Under the pieces are notes generated by a model. The model did not search any database. It was not told where the DNA came from and worked only from the letters and a program-made list of their open reading frames with translations. This document shows, in pieces, positions 53,037-61,898 of a stretch of 64,000 bases of DNA. The stretch spans positions 43,630-107,629 of the forward strand of contig SFDE01000005.1 of the NCBI GenBank assembly GCA_004558805.1. Direction: 5' to 3'. Origin of the DNA: Faecalibacterium prausnitzii. Its GTDB lineage: Bacteria; Bacillota; Clostridia; Oscillospirales; Ruminococcaceae. Numbering within the stretch: the first letter of the stretch is position 1; each line of letters begins with the position of its first letter. The position numbers were made by a program, and so were the translations under genes.

Positions 53037-55976
53037 TTATTCTGCCTTTTCCGCTGCTACTTCGTCCCGCTCGTCCAAGGCGGCAAAGAGGCTGCGCAGG
53101 CGGATGTTCACGGCACCCAGATTGGTGATCTCATCGATCTTCAGCTGGGTGTAGAGCTTGCCGCCCTCCTGCAGGATCTCCCGGGTCTCGTCGGTGGTAA
53201 TGGCGTCCACGCCGCAGCCAAAGGAGACCAGCTGCACCAGATCCATATCCTTCTGGGTGGTGCAGTACTTGGCGGCAGCATACAGACGGCTGTGGTAGGT
53301 CCACTGGTTCAGCACGCTGGTGGGGAACTTCTGCACCCGGTTGGAGATGCTGTCCTCGGTGATCACCGCTGCACCGTGGCGGGTGATGAGCCGATCGATG
53401 CCGTGGTTCACCTCCGGGTCCACATGGTAGGGACGTCCTGCCAGCACGATGATCCGCTTGCCCTTCCGGCGCGCCTCATCCATGATCTCGCTGCCCTTTA
53501 CCCGGATCTTTGCCATATGTGCCTCGTACTCTGCATAGGCAGCGTCTGCGGCGTGCTGCACTTCCTTTTCCGAGATGCCGCCAAAGTACTTGGGCAGCAC
53601 CTCTTTTGCCATCTTGTGGACAAAGTCCTTGGGACGGTGGATGCCCACATAGTCGTAAATGAACTTTTTGCCTTCCAGTTCCGGGCAGTTGCCTGCCAGA
53701 ACCTCCGGGTAGTAGGCGACCACCGGGCAGTTGTAGTGGTTATCTCCCAATCCCTCGTCGATGTTGTAGGTCAGACAGGGGTAGAAGATGGCGTCCAGTT
53801 CCATCTGACTCAGTGCCTTGATGTGACCGTGGCTCAGCTTTGCGGGGAAGCAGGCGGTGTCGCTGGGAATGGTCGCCTGCCCTGCCAGATACAGTCCCCG
53901 GCTGGATACGGGGCTGGTGTGCACCGCAAAGCCAAGGTCGGTCCAGAAAGCGTGCCAGAAAGGCAGCAGCTCATAGAAGCCAAGGCACAGGGGGATGCCG
54001 ATGGATCCCCGTTTGCCGGGCACCGGCTTATAGCCTGCCAGCAGCTGCTGTTTGTAGGCGTAAAGGTTCAGACTGTTGTCCTCGCTCTTGCCGGTGACGG
54101 GCTTGTCGCAGCGGTTGCCGGAGATGAACTTGCGCCCGTCGGCAAAGGTGTTGACGGTGAGCTGGCAGTGGTTGCCGCAGCCGCCGCACTTGACGCTGAC
54201 CACCTTCTGGTCAAAGGCTTCCAGCTCCGGCAGGGTCATCATGCCGGAGGTCTCCCGGTGGTTCTTGCGGCTCTGGCGCTGTCCGTACAGTGCTGCGCCG
54301 TAGGCACCCATCAAACCGGCGATGTCCGGGCGGATCACCTCCACCCCCATCTCCTTTTCAAAAGCACGGAGGACCGCTTCATTATAGAAGGTACCTCCCT
54401 GCACCACGATCTTTCGTCCCAGCTCTTCCGGGCTGGAGGCACGGATCACCTTGTACAGGGCGTTCTTCACCACGCTGATGGACAGTCCGGCAGAGATGTT
54501 CTCGATGGTAGCACCGTCCTTCTGCGCCTGCTTCACCGAGCTGTTCATAAACACCGTGCAGCGGCTGCCCAGATCCACCGGACGGTCTGCAAACAGACCC
54601 AGTGCCGCAAATTTCTTTACGTCATAGCCCAGCGCCTGGGCAAATGTCTGCAAAAAGCTGCCGCAGCCGGAAGAGCACGCCTCGTTGAGGAAGATGTTAC
54701 TGATGGCGCCATCCTCGATCTTGAAGCACTTCATGTCCTGCCCGCCAATGTCGATGATGAAATCCACGTCCGGCATAAAGTACTTGGCGGCGGTAAAGTG
54801 CGCCACCGTTTCCACCAGACCGTAATCACAGCGGAAGGCGTTCTTTACCAACTCCTCGCCGTAGCCGGTAGTGGTGACGCTTGCCACCTGCAGCCCGGGA
54901 TGCTCCCGGCAGATCTTGAGCAGCTGCTCCCGGATCAGGGGCAGCGGGTTGCCCAGATTGGGCTGATAGTTGGTGTAGAGGATCTGGCTCTTCTCGTCCA
55001 CCACCACCAGCTTGACGGTGGTGGAGCCAGAGTCGATGCCGATGTGCACCGGACCGCACTGGGCACCAAAAGGCACCCGGGGCACGCTATGGGACATATG
55101 CCGGGCGTGGAATGCCTCGTACTCTTCCTTATTGGCAAAAAGAGGAGGCTCGCTGGCGTAGGTGGCGGTGGCGGCGTACTGGTCCAATGCCTGCGCCACG
55201 TCGGTGAGTACAAATTCCTTGTCTGCATACAGCGCAGCACCCAGTGCCACATACAGCAGGCTGTTTTCCGGGCAGGTGCCGGTGACACCCAGTGCCTCGT
55301 CAAAGCTCTTGCGCAGCACCGAGCTGAAGGTAAGAGGACCGCCCAGATACAGGATGTTGCCCCGAATGGGGCGACCCTGTGCCAGACCGGCAATGGTCTG
55401 GTTCACCACCGCCTTGTAGATGCTGGCGGCAATGTCCTCGGTGCGGGCACCCTGATTGATCAGGGGCTGCACATCACTCTTGGCAAAGACGCCGCAGCGG
55501 GAAGCGATGGTGTAGGTCCGCTGTGCCTTCTCTGCCGCTGCATTCATCTCGTCGGCACCCATCTTCAGCAGGGTCGCCATCTGGTCGATGAAGGCGCCGG
55601 TGCCGCCGGCGCAGCTGCCGTTCATCCGCACCTCGGTGCCGTTGGTGAGGAACAGGATCTTGGCATCCTCGCCTCCCAGCTCGATGACACAATCGGTGGC
55701 AGGCATAAAGCGTTTTACCGCCACACGGGTAGAAAAAACTTCCTGCACAAAGGGCACCCCGCAGCTGTCTGCCAGACCCATGCCGGCGGAGCCGGAGATG
55801 CTCAGCAGCGCCTTCTGCCCATGGAGCTGCTGGTCGTCAATACGGCGCAGCAGCTCCTGCGCCTTTTCCAGAATATGACTATAATGGCGTTCGTATGTAG
55901 AATACAGCAGGGAATCCTGCTCATCCAGCACAACGCATTTGATGGTGGTGCTGCCGATGTCAAGACCTACTCTCAC
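53037..55976 (-). CDS. Acyl-CoA dehydratase activase-related protein, two BcrAD domains plus DUF2229
   Basis: A 979-residue protein with two ASKHA ATPase domains of the BadF/BadG/BcrA/BcrD type: the first starts MRVGLDIGSTTIKCVVLDEQ, the second VHIGIDSGSTTVKLVVVDEK (about residue 312). Each has a Cys for the shared Fe-S cluster, in GSCAGGTGAFIDQ and NEACSSGCGSFLQ. A DUF2229-like segment follows (about 650-870; GIPLCLGFYELLPFWHAFW). The C-terminus has PYHVDPEVNHGIDRLI and a Cys in VSFGCGVDAITTDE. Such proteins drive electrons with ATP into a dehydratase or double-cubane reductase. Start after AGGAGG. Confidence 0.9.
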   Translation of the reverse strand: MRVGLDIGSTTIKCVVLDEQDSLLYSTYERHYSHILEKAQELLRRIDDQQLHGQKALLSISGSAGMGLADSCGVPFVQEVFSTRVAVKRFMPATDCVIELGGEDAKILFLTNGTEVRMNGSCAGGTGAFIDQMATLLKMGADEMNAAAEKAQRTYTIASRCGVFAKSDVQPLINQGARTEDIAASIYKAVVNQTIAGLAQGRPIRGNILYLGGPLTFSSVLRKSFDEALGVTGTCPENSLLYVALGAALYADKEFVLTDVAQALDQYAATATYASEPPLFANKEEYEAFHARHMSHSVPRVPFGAQCGPVHIGIDSGSTTVKLVVVDEKSQILYTNYQPNLGNPLPLIREQLLKICREHPGLQVASVTTTGYGEELVKNAFRCDYGLVETVAHFTAAKYFMPDVDFIIDIGGQDMKCFKIEDGAISNIFLNEACSSGCGSFLQTFAQALGYDVKKFAALGLFADRPVDLGSRCTVFMNSSVKQAQKDGATIENISAGLSISVVKNALYKVIRASSPEELGRKIVVQGGTFYNEAVLRAFEKEMGVEVIRPDIAGLMGAYGAALYGQRQSRKNHRETSGMMTLPELEAFDQKVVSVKCGGCGNHCQLTVNTFADGRKFISGNRCDKPVTGKSEDNSLNLYAYKQQLLAGYKPVPGKRGSIGIPLCLGFYELLPFWHAFWTDLGFAVHTSPVSSRGLYLAGQATIPSDTACFPAKLSHGHIKALSQMELDAIFYPCLTYNIDEGLGDNHYNCPVVAYYPEVLAGNCPELEGKKFIYDYVGIHRPKDFVHKMAKEVLPKYFGGISEKEVQHAADAAYAEYEAHMAKIRVKGSEIMDEARRKGKRIIVLAGRPYHVDPEVNHGIDRLITRHGAAVITEDSISNRVQKFPTSVLNQWTYHSRLYAAAKYCTTQKDMDLVQLVSFGCGVDAITTDETREILQEGGKLYTQLKIDEITNLGAVNIRLRSLFAALDERDEVAAEKAE

Positions 55977-56052
55977 GTTACTTTCCTCCTAAGGACAAAG
56001 AAATGCAGGGGTATTTTTTCCCGCAAAAAGTTTGGTAGCGAATCATTTTGTC

Positions 56053-56098
56053 GGTCCGCATACAGTATAATTATAACCCCATCGGACCAAACATTCAA
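56053..56098 (-). promoter_or_regulatory. Promoter of the activase operon with flanking operator
   Basis: Minus strand -35 TTGAAT (56098-56093), 17 bases, -10 TATAAT (56075-56070). An inverted repeat GGTCCG / CGGACC (56083-56088 with 56053-56058) surrounds the -10 symmetrically, one arm inside the spacer and one over the start region, a position suited to repression. The rest of the 300-base gap is AT-rich without genes. Confidence 0.6.
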
Positions 56099-56226
56099 TC
56101 GACAGGACCTATTTTACACGAAAAAAACAGTTATTTCCAAGCCAAAAGTTAAATATTTTGTAAACTTAACCGGCTTTTTGCCACTTCTCGACCCGCAAAA
56201 CAAAGGTTCTTTGCCGTAGATGCAAA

Positions 56227-56264
56227 GATGCCGCAGGGCAGCGGCTGCTGTCCTGCGGCATCCT
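56227..56264 (-). terminator. Terminator of the HK operon
   Basis: GATGCCGCAGGACAGC pairs with GCTGCCCTGCGGCATC (one mismatch); on the minus strand TTTGC follows. It begins 13 bases after the kinase stop codon. Confidence 0.75.
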
Positions 56265-56276
56265 TCTATTTCAGCT

Positions 56277-57116
56277 CTATTCCAGATCCTCCGGGTCCCA
56301 CCGCTCCGGCATGGTGCGCATCTCCCGCACCAGCATGGCACGGAGCCGGTACTGCTGCTGGGTCTTTTCGGCATCGCTGTCGCTGTGAAGCTCCATGGCG
56401 GCATCTCCGGAGCCGCCGCCGGTATAGACCGGAATGGTCAGCACCGCCTGCGTCCCCTTGGAGGCTGCCTGTTCCATCTGCAGCTGCCAGCCCATGCGGC
56501 GGCAGCTTTCCCGGCAGAGCAGCAGACCCAGCTGCGCCCCGCCCAGAAAACAGCGGCGGTTCTCCAGCCATGTGTCCCGGTTGTCCCCGGGGAGCCCGCA
56601 GCCATCGTCCCTTACCGTCAGCTGCCAGCAGTCCCCGGTGCGACGCAGGGACATCTGCACCCTGCCTCCTTCCTGACAGGCACGCAGGGCGTTGGACAGC
56701 AGGTGCAGCAGCAGCAATTCCGTGTCCCGGCGGTCTGCCATCACACGGCATTTGTCCCAGCCGCCGTAATCCAGCTCCAGGGTCACCCCCAGCTGTGCCC
56801 GGACCATATCCGCCTGTGTTGCGATCTGGTCCAGCAGCCGGCACAGGTCCAGCAGGTGTAGGGAGGGCTTTTCTTCTGCACCCAGATATTCCAGCGTCGC
56901 CAGCACTTCTCCTATGGTGCGCTCCAGCTTTGCCGCTGCCCCGCTGATGTCCTCCACCGCCTGCCGGGTCTGGTCGTCCACCTCTACCTGCGCAAAGTGC
57001 TGTGCCAGGTACTCGCAGTTGCGTCCGATGAGTCCCAGACTGTGGTAGCAGGCGTCTGCCAGCTCCTTCTGGGGCACCGAGTGGATGGTCAGCTTTTCCG
57101 CTTCTTTCTGCTGCAT
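56277..57116 (-). CDS. Soluble sensor histidine kinase-like ATPase
   Basis: A 279-residue protein without membrane segments. An N-terminal helical part with a possible phosphoacceptor His25 (ACYHSLGLIGRN) resembles a small HisKA-like dimerisation region. The HATPase_c domain (about 110-235) has NALRACQEGG (N box), VRDDGCGLPG (G1) and FLGGAQLGLLLC (G2). The C-terminal 40 residues are charged (MVREMRTMPERWDPEDLE). Start at ATG 57116 with GGGAGG eight bases upstream. Last gene of a set with a Spo0A-like regulator 24 bases before it; they may form a pair. Confidence 0.8.
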   Translation of the reverse strand: MQQKEAEKLTIHSVPQKELADACYHSLGLIGRNCEYLAQHFAQVEVDDQTRQAVEDISGAAAKLERTIGEVLATLEYLGAEEKPSLHLLDLCRLLDQIATQADMVRAQLGVTLELDYGGWDKCRVMADRRDTELLLLHLLSNALRACQEGGRVQMSLRRTGDCWQLTVRDDGCGLPGDNRDTWLENRRCFLGGAQLGLLLCRESCRRMGWQLQMEQAASKGTQAVLTIPVYTGGGSGDAAMELHSDSDAEKTQQQYRLRAMLVREMRTMPERWDPEDLE

Positions 57117-57140
57117 TCTTCATGCCTCCCTGACCTGCTC

Positions 57141-57878
57141 TTACCGGTCCTTCTGGGGACGGAGCAGGGTATTTTTTACCGCATAGATCAGCTTACCGAT
57201 GGTGGGTTTCTGCCCTGCAAAGCCGTTCTCTGCCCTAAAGGCATTCCACGCCCCGGTGGGGGCTGCCTCCAGCTGGTCGATCATGCGCCGGATGCCGCTG
57301 TACACCGCCGAAACCGAGGCATTGTGCTTCTCCCCCACCGCTTGCAGGATCTCCTTACGGATCGCCAACTTCTGGGAGGTGCCCAGCACCACCGCCACCG
57401 CATCGGTCAGGTAGGCGCAGTTGATGTCCTCCGGTTCTGCGCCCCAGCTCTCGTATAGCTGTCGGCAGCGCTGTTCCAGCTGCTGCCCCTTCTGCCCGGG
57501 CATCCGGCAGATCTCTCCCAGCAGGCTTTTCAGTTCCAGCCGCTCCATGCAGCGGCACTTGTCGTCCGCTCCCAGCTGCAGTGCCAGACTGTTGCCGCCG
57601 CTTTCACGGATCAGGATCAGGGGCGGGCGGTTGCTGAGTCTGCGCAGCCGCCGGGCGAACTCCTCTCCGGACATATCCACCATCTGGCTGCAAAGCACGA
57701 TGAGGTCATACCGGGTCCCCTGCTGCAGCTGTTCCAGCAGCACCTGCCCGCTGGGGTGGCACACGCAGTCCAGCGCAGGCTCACCCTCCTGCAGATAGTT
57801 TTTCTGTACCCGGAGTTCTTTGCGGTCGTAGCTTGCAAGGGCGATCCTCGCTCTGCCTGCTGCTCCCTCATTGTCCAC
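57141..57878 (-). CDS. Receiver-like protein with Spo0A-type C-terminal domain
   Basis: A 245-residue protein. The first 110 residues follow the receiver fold (RIALASYDRKELRVQ, RYDLIVLCSQMVDMSGEEFA) but lack the acidic pair and have Cys where the phosphoacceptor Asp should be. The C-terminal half (about 140-245) resembles the Spo0A DNA-binding domain: YLTDAVAVVLGTSQKLAIRK, GEKHNASVSAVYSGIRRMID and the end FAGQKPTIGKLIYAVKNTL. It is not a true Spo0A. Start is probably GTG 57878, which overlaps the stop of the gene before by 11 bases. The DNA targets are unknown. Confidence 0.75.
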   Translation of the reverse strand: MDNEGAAGRARIALASYDRKELRVQKNYLQEGEPALDCVCHPSGQVLLEQLQQGTRYDLIVLCSQMVDMSGEEFARRLRRLSNRPPLILIRESGGNSLALQLGADDKCRCMERLELKSLLGEICRMPGQKGQQLEQRCRQLYESWGAEPEDINCAYLTDAVAVVLGTSQKLAIRKEILQAVGEKHNASVSAVYSGIRRMIDQLEAAPTGAWNAFRAENGFAGQKPTIGKLIYAVKNTLLRPQKDR

Positions 57879-58173
57879 CCGACACGCCGCCTTTCTGCTC
57901 TGTCTGTTCTGTTTCGGCAAGTTCTGCCACCACATCCTGCCAGATCTCCGGCTGAACGCCATTCTCGCACAGATAGCGCAGGATGCGATACCCGGTCTCC
58001 GGGGCGGCGGCAAGATGCCGGCTGTCCATGCACTGCCCGGCGCCGGTGCGGCACAGGGTCAACCGGCAGCCCCTGTCCCCTTCCGGGTCCAGAGAATACA
58101 CCAGCGTGTATGCCTGCTGCAGCCCATCAATTGTCGAAAATTGCCGAATCATAGGCGAAAATGTACGTTCCAT
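57868..58173 (-). CDS. Small protein upstream of the Spo0A-like gene, DUF6514-like
   Basis: A 101-residue soluble protein starting MERTFSPMIRQFSTIDGLQQ with a strong AAGGAGGAG site. Its body (AYTLVYSLDPEGDRGCRLTL, then HLAAAPETGYRILRYLCENG and PEIWQDVVAEL) is a compact alpha/beta unit with an acidic tail. I believe it resembles DUF6514, a small family of Clostridia, from memory only. It overlaps the Spo0A-like gene by 11 bases, so they are translationally coupled and its role is likely linked to that regulator. Confidence 0.72.
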   Translation of the reverse strand: MERTFSPMIRQFSTIDGLQQAYTLVYSLDPEGDRGCRLTLCRTGAGQCMDSRHLAAAPETGYRILRYLCENGVQPEIWQDVVAELAETEQTEQKGGVSGGQ

Positions 58174-58665
58174 ATTAGCTCCTCCTTGCCACAAGGGCGT
58201 CACTGTATCAGGACTATTTCCTTGTTTTTCTTCGTTAATTGTAAAAAGCAGGGAGGGCACTTTCAACCCTCAAAAAGTGTCGTTATCCCAGTGTTGCAAA
58301 AGAGGGAACATTTGTCGCATCCCAGCGCCGCATCCCGAGAATATTTCTTTATACATCGCAGGATTTTTTTGCAGAGCGGCAAAGCATTTCTCTTCTGCAT
58401 CCCGGAATCCGGGGCTGCAGTTTGCCTTACATCCTTAAAATAGCATGGTTGCGGCAAAAATTCAACTCCCAAACCCACTTTTGCTTTACATTCCGGGAAC
58501 TTTGATGGGATAGGACACAGCCTCGTTTTTCTTTTGCAACAGATACACAGATTATTCACATTATTTTGATAAAATCAACCCGTCTTATCAGTATCTATTT
58601 CTATTTTTCTGCCTGCCAGAGAACAGGGTCCCCCTCCTTGCAAAGGGGGACCGGAAAGGCTTTTT
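58174..58665. other. Divergent intergenic region, 492 bases
   Basis: AT-rich spacer between the minus-strand signalling genes and the plus-strand ABC gene. No convincing -35/-10 pair was found for either direction. GTCCCCCT / AGGGGGAC (58628-58650) forms a hairpin just before the AAAGG ribosome-binding site of the ABC gene and could affect its translation. A 98-codon Cys-rich frame on the minus strand has no start signal and was not accepted. Confidence 0.5.
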
Positions 58666-61600
58666 ATGCTTCAGCTCAAAAACATCAACAAACAGTACAA
58701 GACCGGCGACCTGGTGCAAAATGCACTGAAGGACGTCAGTCTGAATCTGCGGGAAAGCGAATTTGTGGCGATCTTAGGTCCCAGTGGCTCCGGCAAGACC
58801 ACCCTGCTGAACATCATCGGCGGCTTGGACCGCTACGACAGCGGCGATCTGATCATCAACGGCATTTCCACCAAAAAATACACCGACCGGGACTGGGATT
58901 CCTACCGGAACCACACCATCGGCTTTGTATTCCAGAGCTATAACCTGATCCCCCACCAGACCGTTCTTTCCAATGTGGAGCTGGCGCTGACCATCTCCGG
59001 CATTTCCGGTGCAGAGCGCAAACGCCGGGCTGCAGAGGCGCTGGAAAAGGTGGGTCTGGGAAACCAGCTCCACAAGCACCCCGGAGAGATGTCCGGCGGG
59101 CAGATGCAGCGGGTGGCGATCGCCCGGGCGCTGGTGAACAACCCCGACATCCTGCTGGCGGACGAGCCCACCGGCGCACTGGACAGCGAGACCAGCATTC
59201 AGGTCATGGAGCTGCTGAAAGAGGTGGCAAAGGACCGTCTGGTGGTTATGGTGACCCACAACCCGGAGCTGGCGCAGAAGTACGCCACCCGTATCGTCAA
59301 CCTGAAGGACGGGGTGATCCTTTCGGACACCATGCCCTACCAGCCGGACCTGAGTGCCGTTGCCCCGCCGGTGCACCAGAATATGGGGCGGTCCTCCATG
59401 TCTCTTGTCACCTCTCTGGTGCTGAGTTTCAACAACCTGCGCACTAAAAAAACGCGAACTCTGCTCACCGCCTTTGCCGGGTCCATTGGCATCATCGGTA
59501 TTGCGCTGATCATCTCCCTTTCCACCGGCGTCAACGACTATATCGATGACATGGAGCGCTCCACCCTGTCGGAATACCCCCTGCAGATCCTCAGCAGCGG
59601 CATAGACATTACCTCCCTGCTGTCCTCCGGTCACACCGCCGCCACCGACGCCGGAGAAACCACCCAGGAGGGCATGGTACCGGTGCGGCAGCTGGTCACC
59701 CAGATGGTGTCCGGCATCACTTCCAACGACCTGGGTGCCCTCAAGACCTATCTGGAAAGCGACCAGTCCACCATCCGGGACAACTCCACCGCTGTGGAGT
59801 ATTCCTATAATGTGTCCCCCCAGATCTACCGGGAGGACCCGGACGGCAGCATCCGGCAGGTGAACCCGGACTCCACCCTTTCCGCTCTGGGCATAAGCTC
59901 CAGCTCCTCCACCAACGAGCTCATGTCCTCTATGATGAACACCAGCGTCTTTTATGAGATGCCCCAGACCCCGGACCTGTATCAGTCCCAGTACGACGTA
60001 AAGGCAGGGCGCTGGCCGGAGGCGTACAACGAGTGTGTGCTGGTGCTGGATTCCGCCGGCAGAGTCACCGACTACGCCCTGTATGCTATGGGGCTGCGGG
60101 ACAACACCGAACTGGATAAGATGGTCCAGCAGTTTGCCCAGAACCAGAACGTCACCCTGCCGGAGGATTTCAAGACCTATTCCTACTCGGATTTTCTGGG
60201 CAGGACCTTCCAGCTCATTGACAGCGCCGACCGCTACGTCTACGACGAGACCTACTCAGTCTGGCGGGACAAGTCCGACGATGCGGACTATATGAAACAG
60301 GTGGTGGCAGAGGGCGACACCCTGACCATCGTGGGCATTGTGCAGCCCGGGGAGGACACCTCCGCCTCCATGCTCACCCCCGGCATCGGCTACACCCACC
60401 AGCTGACCCGGCGGGTCATCGACCACGCAGAAAAGAGCCCCATCGTCCGCCAGCAGCTGAAAAATCCGCAGGTAAATGTGTTTACCGGGGAGGAGTTTGG
60501 TGCCGACAATCCCAACGCCATCACCATGGAATCCCTCTTTACCGTGGACACCGACCTACTGAAGAACGCCTTCCAGTTCGATTCCAGCGCCCTCAACATG
60601 GACCTCAGCGGCGCCTTTGACCTCAGCGATGGAGCCTTTGACCTGTCCACCCTGCTGGACCCGGACAACTTTACTCTGGATCTGGGGCAGCTGCCGGAAA
60701 TGGACATGGAGACTGTCTTTGAGGGAATGGACCTTTCCATCTCCTCCGACGCCCTGCAGGCACTGGTGCAGAAGATCCTCAACGGCTACAAAAATTACGT
60801 CATCGGCAACGGCATCCTGCATCTGGACAAGATCAGTTTTTCTGCCTATATGCAGACCGAACAGTTCCAGCAGCTGCTCAGCGAGTCCATCGGGGAGCTG
60901 GTGGACACCGCCGCCCTGCAGCAGCAGTTTACCGCTGCCTTCCGGAAGACCATGGAAACGGTGATGGAAAGCTACTCGGAACAGATCACCACTGCCCTGC
61001 AAAGCCAGCTGGATACCGCCATGGAGCAGTTCAGCGGACAGCTTACCGCCGCTTTGCAGTCCGGGATGCAGCAGAGTCTTTCCCAGCTGGGCAGTCAGAT
61101 GGAAAACGCCGTGAAGATCGATGCCTCCGCCTTCCAGAAGGCGATCCGGATCAATATGACCGAAAGTGACCTGGCGGAGCTGATGAAGTCCACCATGCTT
61201 TCTTCCACCTCCACCTACGACAGCAATCTGCAGTCTCTGGGCTACGCCAGCTTTGACGAACCCAGTACCATCTCCATCTACCCCACGGACTTTGACAGCA
61301 AGGCATTGGTGGTGGAAGAGCTGGACGCCTACAACGCCTCCATGACCGCACAGGGCAAAGACGACAAGGTGATCCGCTACACCGACATGGTGGGCACCCT
61401 GATGACCTCTGTTACCGAGATCATCAATATGATCAGCAACATGCTGGTCGCCTTTGTGTCCATCTCTCTGGTGGTCTCCTCCATCATGATCGGCGTCATC
61501 ACCTATATCAGTGTTTTGGAGCGCCGGAAGGAGATCGGCATCCTCCGTGCCATCGGTGCCTCCAAACACAATGTTTCGGACGTGTTCAACGCCGAGACCT

Positions 61601-61836
61601 TCATGATCGGTCTGTGCTCCGGCTGCATGGGGGTGGTACTGAGCCTGATCCTGCTGATCCCCGGCAATATGCTGATCCAGAAGATCTCCCAGGGCAGCAA
61701 GGTGGTGGCAAAACTGCCGCCGTTGGCAGCGCTGGTGCTCATCGCACTTGCCACCCTGCTGACTATTCTGGGCGGACTGATCCCCGCCAAGAGCGCCTCC
61801 AAGTGCGACCCCGTCAAGGCGCTGCGCTCGGAGTGA
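58666..61836 (+). CDS. ABC transporter ATPase-permease fusion, MacB-like
   Basis: A 1056-residue fusion. The N-terminal ATPase (1-230) has Walker A GPSGSGKTT, MSGGQMQRVAIARAL and Walker B ILLADEPTGALDSE, of the LolD/MacB type. A first TM lies near 265-290 (TLLTAFAGSIGIIGIALIIS), followed by a roughly 600-residue extracytoplasmic domain (Asp/Gln/Ser-rich, with helical repeats around 740-810), then three C-terminal TMs with FtsX features (VLERRKEIGILRAIGASKHN). Such large fusions in gut Firmicutes often export peptides or act in resistance; substrate unknown. No MacA-like gene nearby. Confidence 0.9.
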   Translation: MLQLKNINKQYKTGDLVQNALKDVSLNLRESEFVAILGPSGSGKTTLLNIIGGLDRYDSGDLIINGISTKKYTDRDWDSYRNHTIGFVFQSYNLIPHQTVLSNVELALTISGISGAERKRRAAEALEKVGLGNQLHKHPGEMSGGQMQRVAIARALVNNPDILLADEPTGALDSETSIQVMELLKEVAKDRLVVMVTHNPELAQKYATRIVNLKDGVILSDTMPYQPDLSAVAPPVHQNMGRSSMSLVTSLVLSFNNLRTKKTRTLLTAFAGSIGIIGIALIISLSTGVNDYIDDMERSTLSEYPLQILSSGIDITSLLSSGHTAATDAGETTQEGMVPVRQLVTQMVSGITSNDLGALKTYLESDQSTIRDNSTAVEYSYNVSPQIYREDPDGSIRQVNPDSTLSALGISSSSSTNELMSSMMNTSVFYEMPQTPDLYQSQYDVKAGRWPEAYNECVLVLDSAGRVTDYALYAMGLRDNTELDKMVQQFAQNQNVTLPEDFKTYSYSDFLGRTFQLIDSADRYVYDETYSVWRDKSDDADYMKQVVAEGDTLTIVGIVQPGEDTSASMLTPGIGYTHQLTRRVIDHAEKSPIVRQQLKNPQVNVFTGEEFGADNPNAITMESLFTVDTDLLKNAFQFDSSALNMDLSGAFDLSDGAFDLSTLLDPDNFTLDLGQLPEMDMETVFEGMDLSISSDALQALVQKILNGYKNYVIGNGILHLDKISFSAYMQTEQFQQLLSESIGELVDTAALQQQFTAAFRKTMETVMESYSEQITTALQSQLDTAMEQFSGQLTAALQSGMQQSLSQLGSQMENAVKIDASAFQKAIRINMTESDLAELMKSTMLSSTSTYDSNLQSLGYASFDEPSTISIYPTDFDSKALVVEELDAYNASMTAQGKDDKVIRYTDMVGTLMTSVTEIINMISNMLVAFVSISLVVSSIMIGVITYISVLERRKEIGILRAIGASKHNVSDVFNAETFMIGLCSGCMGVVLSLILLIPGNMLIQKISQGSKVVAKLPPLAALVLIALATLLTILGGLIPAKSASKCDPVKALRSE

Positions 61837-61851
61837 TACTGCCATAAAATA

Positions 61852-61888
61852 AAACTGCCGTGTTCTGTTTTGCGGAGCACGGCAGTTT
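61852..61888. terminator. Bidirectional terminator between ABC and YoaK genes
   Basis: AAACTGCCGTG pairs with CACGGCAGTTT; CTGTTTTT follows on the plus strand and TATTTTATGG on the minus strand. It separates the convergent genes. Confidence 0.87.
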
Positions 61889-61898
61889 CTGTTTTTGC

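Noticed and set aside
58130..58140. Spo0A-box-like TTGTCGAAAA
   Set aside because: Lies inside the coding sequence of the small upstream gene, single copy and easily expected by chance.
58263..58559. 98-codon Cys-rich minus-strand frame before the ABC fusion gene
   Set aside because: Starts at GTG without ribosome-binding site in an AT-rich spacer; Cys residues are scattered without a metal-binding pattern.
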